Assembly: GCA_003134965.1 (NCBI GenBank) | Contig: PLDA01000003.1 | Coordinates: 744,001-808,000, forward strand | Direction of reading: 5' to 3' | DNA length: 64,000 nucleotides | From: Vulcanimicrobium winogradskyi | Lineage (GTDB): Bacteria > Vulcanimicrobiota > Vulcanimicrobiia > Vulcanimicrobiales > Vulcanimicrobiaceae | Shown here: one piece after another, positions 35,143-43,500 of the stretch | How the letters are laid out: every line of letters starts with the position of its first letter | How positions within the stretch are numbered: the first letter of the stretch is position 1 | The notes under the pieces: model-generated | The model's input: the letters and a program-made list of their open reading frames with translations, nothing else | Told to the model about the DNA's origin: nothing | The model's database searches: none | Translations under genes and position numbers: made by a program

Positions 35143-36492
35143 ATGGACGACCACCGCCCGGACACTTCCGTTGACCGGAAGGAGTTTCTCCGACGAACCG
35201 GCGCCCTCGGCGTCGCCGGCGCCACAGCGCTTGGATTTCCGCTTCTCGAAACGCGCGCTGCAGGCGCGATGCCTCTGCTTCCGGCGCGCGACGTGATCGC
35301 CGCGGGCGGTGGCGCGACGGTCAAGATCGGCCACATCGACGGCTTCTCCGGCGTCTACGCCGCCGCGTCGCAGTCGCAGCATCACGGCCTGGAAGTCGCC
35401 GTCGCCGAAGCGATGAAAAAGAGCAGCCGCATCAAGTACGAGATCATCAAAGGCGACGACGCGAGCAAACCGGCGAACGGTACGACCGAGGCGAAGCGCC
35501 TGATCTCGCAAGAGAAGGTCGACCTGCTGACCGGGTGCCTGAGCTCGGCCGTCGGGCTTGCCGTCTCGTCGCAAGCACAGGAAGCGAACACGTTCTTCCT
35601 GGCGATCGGCACGCACGACACGAACATCACCGGACCGAAGGCGCACCGCGTCACGTTCCGCCAGACGACGTCGAACGCGATGCTCGCAAACGCCATCGGA
35701 CCCGAGCTGCTGAAGCACGGCAAGAAGTGGTACTTCCTGGTCGCCGACTACGCGTTCGGAACGGACGGCGCCGCGCGGCTCAAGAAGATCCTGCTCGCGC
35801 ACGGCGGCCAAGTCGTCGGCGAAGACCTTCACAAGCTCGGCGAGACCGACTACTCGTCCTATCTCACCAAGGCGCGCAACACGGACGCGGACGTGCTCTT
35901 CTTCTCGAACTACGGGCCCGACTGTCAGAACGCTACCAAGGCGGCCGTGCAGCTCGGACTCAACAAGAAGATGCAGTTCGGCGGCATCCTAAGCGGCAAC
36001 GACGTCGCCGTCGGCATGCCCGTCGATGACATCGTCGGCTCGATCTGGGGTTACGTCTGGGGACCGGAAGCGGGCGGCAACGCCATGCAGGTCTACAAGG
36101 CGCTCAAGCCCGGTGTCTCGGCAGTCGACTGGCGCCAGTATCTCGGGTACATGGCCGGCCGCAACATCATCAACCGGCTGAACGCGGCAGGCACCACCGA
36201 CACCGAAAAGCTCATCGAGGCGTTTGAGAACTACCACTACGACGCCGCGAAGAAGTCCGGTGCATACTTCCGCAAGTGCGATCATCAGGCGATCCAGCAG
36301 ACCTACGCAGGCGTGATCGTGCCGAAGAGCAAGCGCCGCACCGAAGGCGAGTACTTCGAGATCGCAGCGACCGTCGGCGGTGAGTACGCCGCGCAGTCGT
36401 GCGCGGACCCGGACAACGCTGCGGCCGAGAAGGTCATCACCTCGGAGAAGGTCGGCCCGCGCGAAGGCTACACGGTCGTCTCGACCAAGTAG
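35143..36492 (+). CDS. Orphan branched-chain/urea-type ABC solute-binding protein
   Basis: 449 residues, ATG 35143 with a TAAGGAG RBS. The N-terminus is a Tat-like signal (DRKEFLRRTGALGVAGATAL), with RK instead of RR. The mature part is a type I binding fold (VKIGHIDGFSGVYAAASQSQ, IIKGDDASKPANGTTEAKRL, FGTDGAARLKKILLAHGGQV). It differs clearly from the SBP at 27825. No permease or ATPase is adjacent. The ABC set at 48371-51868 lacks a binding protein, so this may be its partner. Confidence 0.88.
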   Translation: MDDHRPDTSVDRKEFLRRTGALGVAGATALGFPLLETRAAGAMPLLPARDVIAAGGGATVKIGHIDGFSGVYAAASQSQHHGLEVAVAEAMKKSSRIKYEIIKGDDASKPANGTTEAKRLISQEKVDLLTGCLSSAVGLAVSSQAQEANTFFLAIGTHDTNITGPKAHRVTFRQTTSNAMLANAIGPELLKHGKKWYFLVADYAFGTDGAARLKKILLAHGGQVVGEDLHKLGETDYSSYLTKARNTDADVLFFSNYGPDCQNATKAAVQLGLNKKMQFGGILSGNDVAVGMPVDDIVGSIWGYVWGPEAGGNAMQVYKALKPGVSAVDWRQYLGYMAGRNIINRLNAAGTTDTEKLIEAFENYHYDAAKKSGAYFRKCDHQAIQQTYAGVIVPKSKRRTEGEYFEIAATVGGEYAAQSCADPDNAAAEKVITSEKVGPREGYTVVSTK

Positions 36493-36506
36493 CCCATCGT
36501 TCGAAC

Positions 36507-36547
36507 GGAAAGACGGCGGTCGCGCAAGCGGGCGCCGTCTTCCATTT
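36507..36547 (+). terminator. Rho-independent terminator of the orphan binding-protein gene
   Basis: AAGACGGCG (36510-36518) / CGCCGTCTT (36533-36541), a 9-bp stem with a 14-nt loop, followed by TCCATTT. It lies 15 bp after the stop codon. Confidence 0.7.
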
Positions 36548-36580
36548 CGGCCGGCCGAGGCTAATTTCTTAAAACCTTAG

Positions 36581-36609
36581 TTGACAGCTGGGCGGACGCG
36601 TGATAGCGT
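36581..36609 (+). promoter_or_regulatory. Promoter of the blaI-like/M56 operon
   Basis: Consensus -35 TTGACA (36581-36586) and a weak -10 TAGCGT (36604-36609) spaced by 17 bp. The ATG is at 36616, only 6 bp beyond, so the transcript would be leaderless or nearly so. The preceding 20 bp are unusually AT-rich for this genome. I cannot see a clear TACAnnTGTA BlaI box. Confidence 0.5.
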
Positions 36610-36615
36610 CGTCGT

Positions 36616-36999
36616 ATGCCCCGCAAGAAGTCGCCGACCCTCACGGAGGCGGAATATCGCCTCATGCAAGTCCTCTGGGACCGTGATGAGTCGAGCGTCG
36701 CTGACGTCGTCGAAGCGATCGGCGATCCGCCGCTCGCGTACAATACCGTCCTCACCACGATGCGCATCCTGGAGCAGAAAGGCTACGTCCGCCACAAGGC
36801 CGTCGGACGCGCCTTCATCTATCGTACCTTGGTCGCCCGCGACGAAGCCCAGCGCAGCGTCGTCACCCACATCCTCTCGCGCTTCTTCGACGGTTCGCCG
36901 CGCGAGCTCGTGCTGAACCTGCTCGAGTCCGAGGCGGTCGACGACGCGGAGCTCGACCGGCTGCGCGAACTCCTCGACAAGGCCAAAGGACAGCAGTAA
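36616..36999 (+). CDS. BlaI/MecI-family repressor
   Basis: 127 residues. The winged helix is LTEAEYRLMQVLWDRDESSV, then AYNTVLTTMRILEQKGYVRH with the VLTTMRxLExKGxV block diagnostic of the BlaI family, then a dimerisation tail (FDGSPRELVLNLLESEAVDD). In the classic system this repressor is cleaved when the partner BlaR1/MecR1 senses a ligand. Its TAA overlaps the ATG of the M56 gene by one base (TAATG). Confidence 0.93.
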   Translation: MPRKKSPTLTEAEYRLMQVLWDRDESSVADVVEAIGDPPLAYNTVLTTMRILEQKGYVRHKAVGRAFIYRTLVARDEAQRSVVTHILSRFFDGSPRELVLNLLESEAVDDAELDRLRELLDKAKGQQ

Positions 37000-39305
37000 T
37001 GCTCGAGGCGATCGTCGGCGTCGCGCTGCGCGCGATTCTCGCGAGCGTCCTCCTCGGCGGTCTCCTGGCGGGACTCGTCCTGCTCGCGACCCGCACGCTG
37101 GCGCTGACCGCCGCGACCCGGCACGCGCTGTGGACCACGGCCCTCATCGCGACCGCCGTCATGCCGCTGGCGGGCGTCGTCGTGTCGCTGTCGCGCACGT
37201 CCGCGCTGCCGGCCGAACCGGCGATCGTGTCGAACACGGTTACCGTCCCCGTCGAGCACGCGAAACGTTCGACGAACACAACGCGCGGTGATGGAGCGAG
37301 CGCAGCAGCATCGCGCCCCGCCACGGTGTCAGTTGCGAGCTCGGACAGGGGGCCCCACGCAACGCGTGGGGGGCGCGCAGCCTGGGGCGGAGCGCCATTC
37401 AACTTAGCGCCATTGAACTTCAAGCCGTTCGACATGGCGTTCGCGCGCTGGACCCCGCGCGTGTCGCGCGCACTGGCGCTCGGCGTCGCCGGAATCTGGC
37501 TCGCCGGCGCGCTGATCGGGCTGATCGGACTCGCCGGCAGCATCGTTCGCGTGCGCGGACTCAAGCGGCGTTCGAGCCCGCTCGACGGTTCGCTCGCCGA
37601 CGAGCTGGCGTGGCTGACCGAGGTCGACTCCGGACGCGAGATCTACCTTCGCCTTTCGTTCGAGACCGAGACGCCGGTTGCGATCGGTTTCCGCCGCCCG
37701 GTCATCCTCATCCCGACCGAACTCGCGACGGCCGACGGTCTGGCGGCGATCGAGCAGCTCGTGCTGCACGAACACGCCCACCTCCGCCGCTACGACGACT
37801 GGACCAACCTCGTCCAGCGGACGATCGAGCGCGTCTTCTGGTTCAATCCGATCGTCTGGCTCGTCGGCCGCAAGATCGCGCTCGAACGCGAGATCGCGTC
37901 CGACGACGCGGTCGTCGACAAGACCGGCGAACCGCACGCGTACGCAACGTCGCTCTGGAAGCTGGCGCGAGAGATGCGCATGCCCGAGCACGCCGTCGTC
38001 GCGCCGGGCGCGCTGCTGACCCGCAAGCAGATCACCATCCGCATCGAGCAGCTGCTCGACAAGAATCGTTCGCGGCTCCACCGCTCGCCCGCCGCGGCGC
38101 TGGGCATCGGTCTCGCCGGGATGCTGGCCGTCGCGTTCGTCGCGACCAGCGCACCGGCCGTTGAGCTGCCGGCCGAGGCGGCGACCGCCCCGATTGCGGC
38201 GATGCCCGCCGAACCCCCATCGACCACAGTGCGGGCGAGCATTTGGCAGGCGAATCCCGCGAAACCGCGCTTCGCCAAGGTCGCCGAGAAGTCGGCGACG
38301 ACCCCGAGCGCGCCGTACGCCGTGCGCGAGCAGCGCATCATACGGATCGTGCAGACGGTGCAGCAGCGGCGACCGGCGCAGCCGCCGCTGCCCGCGAAGG
38401 CACTGCCGAAGGTGCCGGTGACCGCCACCAAGCCGAAGGTGCTCGGCCAGGTCGCAACCGTCCCCGAAGTCGCGGTTCCGCCCTTGCCGCCGCTCCCCGC
38501 CGTACCGTCGTTCTCGCCCGAAACACTGGGCAAGATTCGCGCCGCCTCCGCGGCCGCCGCGACCCATTCGCAAGGCACGCACGACGCCGAGAACGTCGGG
38601 ACCGAGGTCGCTCGCGTGATACAGGACGTGATGGGTTCGATCCCGCGCGAGATCGCCCAGGAGGCGGGCACGCCGAGAAACCACGGGACGCGGCTCGACG
38701 GCGTGAAGCTGACCCGCGATCTGATCGCCGCGTGCCTGGGCTGCTCGTTCCGTCATGCCGATGTGCGCGGCCTCGACCTGCACGGCCTGAAGATCAGCGC
38801 GGGCGACTTCAGCGGCGCCGACATGCGCGGCGTGAACCTCTCGGGAGCGCAGCTCTTCGGCGTCTCGCTCGCGAGCGCGAACTTGGCGAACGCCGACCTG
38901 CGTAACGCCCAGCTCAACGGCGTCGACCTGCGCGGCGCGAACTTCGACGGAGCACAGCTCGACGGTATCAAGCTGTTCGGCGTGTCGGTGCGGCACCTCG
39001 GCCTGCGCGGCACACCGCTGCGAAACATCATCGCGAGTTGCACGGGCTGCGATTTCACGAAGCTCGACCTGCACGGCCAGGACCTGCACGGGATCTCGCT
39101 GAGCGGCGCCGATCTCAGCTACGCGGACCTGCGCGACGCCAACCTGAGCGGGGTGCGGTTCAACGGCGTCAACCTCTCACACACCAACCTCGCCGGAGCC
39201 GATCTCACCAACGCTCGGTTCGACGCATGCGACCTGAGCGGCGTCGATCTTCGCGGCGCGCGCACCACCGGAATGATGATGCAAGGGAGCGGGCGCGACG
39301 GCTGA
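36999..39305 (+). CDS. BlaR1-type M56 metallopeptidase fused to a pentapeptide-repeat sensor domain
   Basis: 768 residues. TM segments at about 5-30, 38-60, 163-187 and 367-386. The M56 zinc site is HEHAH near residue 257 (VLHEHAHLRRYDDWTNL), with the distal glutamate in EREIASDDAVV. After TM4 comes a Pro-rich linker (about 390-520). The C-terminal 200 residues are pentapeptide repeats (ADLRNAQLNGVDLRGANFDG) in two blocks, each preceded by a CxxC (ACLGC, SCTGC). Classic BlaR1 carries a penicillin-binding domain there instead. It forms a sensor/protease pair with the BlaI-like repressor; the signal is unknown. Confidence 0.85.
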   Translation: MLEAIVGVALRAILASVLLGGLLAGLVLLATRTLALTAATRHALWTTALIATAVMPLAGVVVSLSRTSALPAEPAIVSNTVTVPVEHAKRSTNTTRGDGASAAASRPATVSVASSDRGPHATRGGRAAWGGAPFNLAPLNFKPFDMAFARWTPRVSRALALGVAGIWLAGALIGLIGLAGSIVRVRGLKRRSSPLDGSLADELAWLTEVDSGREIYLRLSFETETPVAIGFRRPVILIPTELATADGLAAIEQLVLHEHAHLRRYDDWTNLVQRTIERVFWFNPIVWLVGRKIALEREIASDDAVVDKTGEPHAYATSLWKLAREMRMPEHAVVAPGALLTRKQITIRIEQLLDKNRSRLHRSPAAALGIGLAGMLAVAFVATSAPAVELPAEAATAPIAAMPAEPPSTTVRASIWQANPAKPRFAKVAEKSATTPSAPYAVREQRIIRIVQTVQQRRPAQPPLPAKALPKVPVTATKPKVLGQVATVPEVAVPPLPPLPAVPSFSPETLGKIRAASAAAATHSQGTHDAENVGTEVARVIQDVMGSIPREIAQEAGTPRNHGTRLDGVKLTRDLIAACLGCSFRHADVRGLDLHGLKISAGDFSGADMRGVNLSGAQLFGVSLASANLANADLRNAQLNGVDLRGANFDGAQLDGIKLFGVSVRHLGLRGTPLRNIIASCTGCDFTKLDLHGQDLHGISLSGADLSYADLRDANLSGVRFNGVNLSHTNLAGADLTNARFDACDLSGVDLRGARTTGMMMQGSGRDG

Positions 39306-39324
39306 CGCCGCCCGCTTTTTCTTT
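39288..39324 (+). terminator. Rho-independent terminator overlapping the M56 gene end
   Basis: AGCGGGCG (39288-39295) / CGCCCGCT (39309-39316), a perfect 8-bp stem followed by TTTTTCTTT. The left arm lies inside the last codons of the M56-pentapeptide gene. Confidence 0.8.
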
Positions 39325-39325
39325 G

Positions 39326-39530
39326 CCTACAAGCGGGATCAAGTTCATCGGCGCCAGCGTCTCGCAAGGTGATCTCGACGGCGCGGCCGGTCGCATCATT
39401 ATGCGCGACTGCACCGGCGGTTCGCTGAAGGGCCTCGACATGCACGACGCGGACCTGCGCGGCGTCAAGCTCGTCGGCGCGAGCCTCAGCAGGCCATGCC
39501 GATTTGACCGGTGCGCAGGCGCCGGCGTAA
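39326..39530 (+). pseudogene. Remnant of a second pentapeptide-repeat gene
   Basis: Just past the terminator, frame 2 reads GIKFIGASVSQGDLDGA and GLDMHDADLRGVKLVGASLS, a pentapeptide-repeat pattern. At about 39490 it shifts to frame 3, giving HADLTGAQAPA and TAA at 39528-39530. There is no start codon or RBS at its beginning. It looks like the tail of a duplicated pentapeptide domain left by the gene upstream, broken by one indel. Confidence 0.6.
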
Positions 39531-39585
39531 GGAGCCGTTGCCTTCGCTTTTCGGCGATCCCGCCGGTTCCGCCGCTGCCGCCCGG

Positions 39586-39936
39586 TTAGCGGCGCATCAC
39601 GTCGTAGCCGATGAGCTCGGCGACGTGCGCTCGCTGCGCCTCATAGCGCGGAAGCCACGTGTCTCGCGGGTAGTGTGCGCGCCAGTCGCGCATCGCGTCG
39701 TCGACCATCGCTAGCTTGCCGTTCAGCGCCGCGAGATTGGCCTCGCCGCTCTCCGCCCGGCGCTCGAGCGTCACGAGTTCGTTACGAATGCCGAGCACGC
39801 TCATCCTGAGGCGGCCAAAGTATTCGTCGGCCGGAGCCAAGTCGCGCATGCCGCCGGCGTGCGCCACCGAAGCGAAGCAGGTCACGAACGTCATCAACGC
39901 GAGAGCGGCGAGTTTAGTCACGCGGAAGCATTGCAT
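39586..39936 (-). CDS. Small secreted protein, paralogue 2
   Basis: 116 residues from ATG 39936. Signal peptide VTKLAALALMTFVTCFASVA, cleavage near AHAGG. The mature sequence LAPADEYFGRLRMSVLGIRN, then KLAMVDDAMRDWRAHYPRDT is clearly paralogous to the protein encoded just upstream (LAPADRYFGRLKMSILGVRN, VLVEDALRDWHAHFPLDP). The start lies 23 bp inside that gene, so they are coupled. The fold appears helical. The family is unknown to me. Confidence 0.8.
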   Translation of the reverse strand: MQCFRVTKLAALALMTFVTCFASVAHAGGMRDLAPADEYFGRLRMSVLGIRNELVTLERRAESGEANLAALNGKLAMVDDAMRDWRAHYPRDTWLPRYEAQRAHVAELIGYDVMRR

Positions 39937-40315
39937 ATTCAGACTCCGGGAACGTCGCGACCAGCCAGTCCAGCGTGTCGTTCCGGCGCACGCGCGCATC
40001 GTCGGAGTCGAGCTTGCCGTAGAGCTGGGCGAGACTGTAAGCGAACTTGGGAATCCACGGATCGAGGGGGAAGTGCGCGTGCCAGTCGCGCAGCGCGTCT
40101 TCGACCAGCACCGCTTTGTCGAAGATGTGCTCGGCGTCTTCGGGGTGAGCGTCGGCACGCGCCGACAGATCTTTGAGGGAGTTGCGGACGCCGAGAATAC
40201 TCATCTTCAGCCGTCCGAAATAGCGGTCGGCAGGGGCCAGATTCGTAGTCGGTCCGGCAAACACGGGAGCGGCAAACGACAATGCGAGCACCAACGCTAG
40301 AAGAACGCGTTTCAT
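39914..40315 (-). CDS. Small secreted protein, paralogue 1
   Basis: 133 residues from ATG 40315. Signal peptide KRVLLALVLALSFAAPVFAG. The mature part contains LAPADRYFGRLKMSILGVRN and VEDALRDWHAHFPLDPWIPK, shared with the downstream paralogue, plus its own C-terminal RRNDTLDWLVATFPESEY. Conserved Asp-Trp-His/Arg-Pro positions suggest a defined fold, but no function is known. It is the first gene of a two-gene secreted-protein operon. Confidence 0.8.
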   Translation of the reverse strand: MKRVLLALVLALSFAAPVFAGPTTNLAPADRYFGRLKMSILGVRNSLKDLSARADAHPEDAEHIFDKAVLVEDALRDWHAHFPLDPWIPKFAYSLAQLYGKLDSDDARVRRNDTLDWLVATFPESEYAMLPRD

Positions 40316-40526
40316 GGAGACATCCTTGTCAGGCGACGATGAGGACGCCGCAAGCTATCCGCGCTTGCCGCGTATGAACGTCATCGGCAGTGTCGAGCTC
40401 CGGTTAAGTTGCTGACACTGCTCAAAGGAACGTACGTGACGCGCGTTTTGTGACGCGCGCCACTTCCTTATTTTCGACCGCCCCCTATTTGGTAGCGTCC
40501 GGCGCTACGAGCGCCGTATGTTGCGC
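40316..40526. other. Intergenic region with a direct repeat and a hairpin
   Basis: This region carries the promoter of the secreted-protein pair on the minus strand (not resolved) and the 3' end of the SNF2 transcript. GTGACGCGCG occurs twice (40435-40444, 40449-40458) separated by TTTT. GGCGCT/AGCGCC (40501-40506/40510-40515) forms a short hairpin that could end SNF2 transcription. No gene is visible. Confidence 0.45.
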
Positions 40527-43500
40527 CTACTCCGGGTCGCTGAACAGGAAGGCGAGGTCCTCACGTGTGAGCGTCTTCGCTACCGCGCTATCGGCCTTGA
40601 CAACGGCCTTCGAAAGTGCCGTCTTGCGCTCGGCGAGCGCGCGAATCTTTTCCTCGACCGAGCCCACGGTGACCATGCGGTACGCGGTGACCGGACGCGT
40701 CTGCCCGATGCGGTGAGTGCGGTCGATTGCCTGGCGTTCGACCGCCGGATTCCACCACGGATCGTAGAGCACGACGTAGTCTGCCGCCGTCAAGGTCAGA
40801 CCGACACCGCCCGCTTTGAGCGAGCACAGGAACACCGGCGGGCCGTCGTCCGCCATGAACCGGTCGACCTCGGTCTGCCGGTCGCGGTCCTTCGTCGAGC
40901 CGTCCAGATATCCGTAGGCGACGTTCTTACGATCGAGCGCGGTGCGCATGACGCGCAGCATCGAGGCGAACGCGCTGAAGACGAGCACCTTATGACCGCC
41001 GTCGAGCACTTCTTCGACCGTCTCGATGAACGCGTCGAACTTGCCGCTCGCGTCGGGATCGTCGAGGTACTCGGGGACGAGCAGACCTGGGTGCGCGCAG
41101 ACTTGCCGCAGACGCGTCAGCGCCGCGAGGACGTGCACGGTCGCCGACTCGGCGCCCTCCTCGTCATATTTCGAGAGGACGTCGCGCCGGGCGGCCTCCG
41201 CGATCCCGCGGTACAGCCGGCGCTGCAGCGGCGTGAGCTCGCACTCGATCACCGCCTCGGTGCGCTCCGGCAGCTCCCGAGCGACGTCTTCCTTCGTGCG
41301 CCGCAGCAGGAACGGCTCGAGCCGCGAGCGCAGCGCCGCCGCCGCGCCCTCGTCGCCGTCGGCGATCGGCAGCTCGAAACGCCGGCGGAACGACGCCTCC
41401 GAGCCGAGCAGCCCCGGCTCGACGAAGCCGAAGATCGCCCACAGATCGCGCAGCGAGTTCTCGACCGGGGTACCGGTCAGCGCGAGGCGGTGATCGGCCT
41501 GCAGCCCGCGCACGACTTTGGCGATCTGCGAGGCTGGATTCTTCGTGTTCTGCGCCTCGTCGAGGACCAGCGTGCGGAAGCGGAAGCGCTCGAGCTGATG
41601 CGCGTCGAGCCGCGCCAGCGCGTACGAGGTGACGACGACGTCGTAGTCGTGCAACGTCTCGTACTTGGCCGCCCGATCGCTCCCCGACTGCAGCCGCAGC
41701 GTCCGCAGCGTCGGCGCGAACTTCTTGATCTCGTTCTCCCACGTATGCGTCACCGACGTCGGCGCGATGACGAGGACGGGAGACTGCCCCTCGTTCTCCT
41801 TCCGCCGCTGCACGTGCGCGATCACCTGCACCGTGTTGTGCGTGACGACGAAGTCTTCGAGCAAGAACAACCGATCCGGCGCATCGACCGCGATGCACAT
41901 CATCTGGCAGTCCTGATCGTACTCAACGCTGACGATCGCGCGCGTCGGCAAGTACTTGCTGCGCGGCGTGTAACGCTCGAGCTTCCGCGCGAGCCGGAAC
42001 GGTGGGTACTCCGGCGGCAATGAGATACCAACGCGATATGCCGGCTTGCCGATGCGCTGCTCGCCTTTGTACGTATACTTCGGCTCGGCCCTATATCGCA
42101 CGCGAGCGACACCACCCAGAGATTGCACGAGAAACGTGACATCCTGTGCAAGCTGATCGGAAGTCGAGCAGAACTCGACGTGGACGCCATCTGGGCTTAC
42201 GGTGCCGTCAGTGTCGAGAAGGCCTTGTAGCATCGCGAGCCGGTCGGGCAGCGACGCCGTCTTATACACCGTGGGGATGAACTTTGTTGACGACCCACAT
42301 CCGGTAATACCGAATCCGTCGAGGGTCGCGAGCAATCTGTTCGGCTCGCCGTGCGGCTTACGAATCCGATAGTGGTACCTATGGACAGGAGCGAGTTCCG
42401 AGCCCGTTGGCAACAACTCACGACAGGATTCGAGCAGTTCCTCGTCAGCCGTCGTGAAATTTAAGTTTGACCGGTATTTCAGACCACCGTCGCCGAGAAG
42501 GCAGCCGAACAGATATGCGTCGATCGGCAGCATCGGTCGCTGACCGAAGTGCGTTGGATCGGCGATCGGTATATAGTGCCGCGCGTTCCCAGCCGCGTCG
42601 TGCAATCGAGCACGTATCTCCGCGGTCGTCAAGACGCGATACGGCAGCCCGCGTTTCTTACGCACTGCCGAGTTCACCGGCCAGAGATGATCGTCGGATG
42701 AAAGCGCCGAGGATCCGTCGCTGAACGTCAAGCGATACGCGGGTAGCACGCCCTGCGGATACACGCCGATCACCTTATGCGGCAAACCATCGCGCCCCAT
42801 CACGTCGTCGCCGACTTGCAAGTCGCCGAATCGTCGTATACCACGCGGCGTGATTACGCGTGCATGTAGTGGTAAAGCTTTCCCGAGCCCCATATCGTCT
42901 GCAAGAATTCCGCCGAAACGGAACGACGACAGGTACGACAAGAAGTCTAAACCGCGGCGTTGATAGTCGCGCAGCACGTCGGCGAGAATCTCGGGCGGTT
43001 CGATCTCTTCGATCCCCTCGAAATTGCGCAGCCGCTCGCGAATGCGTTCGACTTCTTCGGGGAGCGCGACGTCGCCGAACGCTTCGTGCAGTTCGTCGCG
43101 CATCGCGACGAGTGCTGCGAGTCCGGTGCGACGGCGGTCGGTGAGTTCGGAGAGCAGATTCTGACGCGAGCGCAGATCGCCGATGTCGACGAGCTTGCCG
43201 CGCACTTCGGCGTAGCGGCCTTTGGCGCCGAGCAGCGCGCGCAACTCTTCGCGCGTCAGCGGTTCGCCGCCGCCGACGAACACGGAGACGTCGAGCTCGA
43301 ACCAGTCGCCGGTGTCGCCTGCGATTGCGCTGACCGCGACGTCGACCTTGCCACCGCCTGCGAGCGCGGCGAGCGACTCGTCGAGCCGCACCTCGACGTC
43401 GTGCCACGACGGCCACACGGTGCGCACGATCTCGGCCGCGCGGTCGGCGTCGTGGAGCGCGAACGCGTCGCCGCCCCGCGGCACGAATCCGGTCTCCAAG

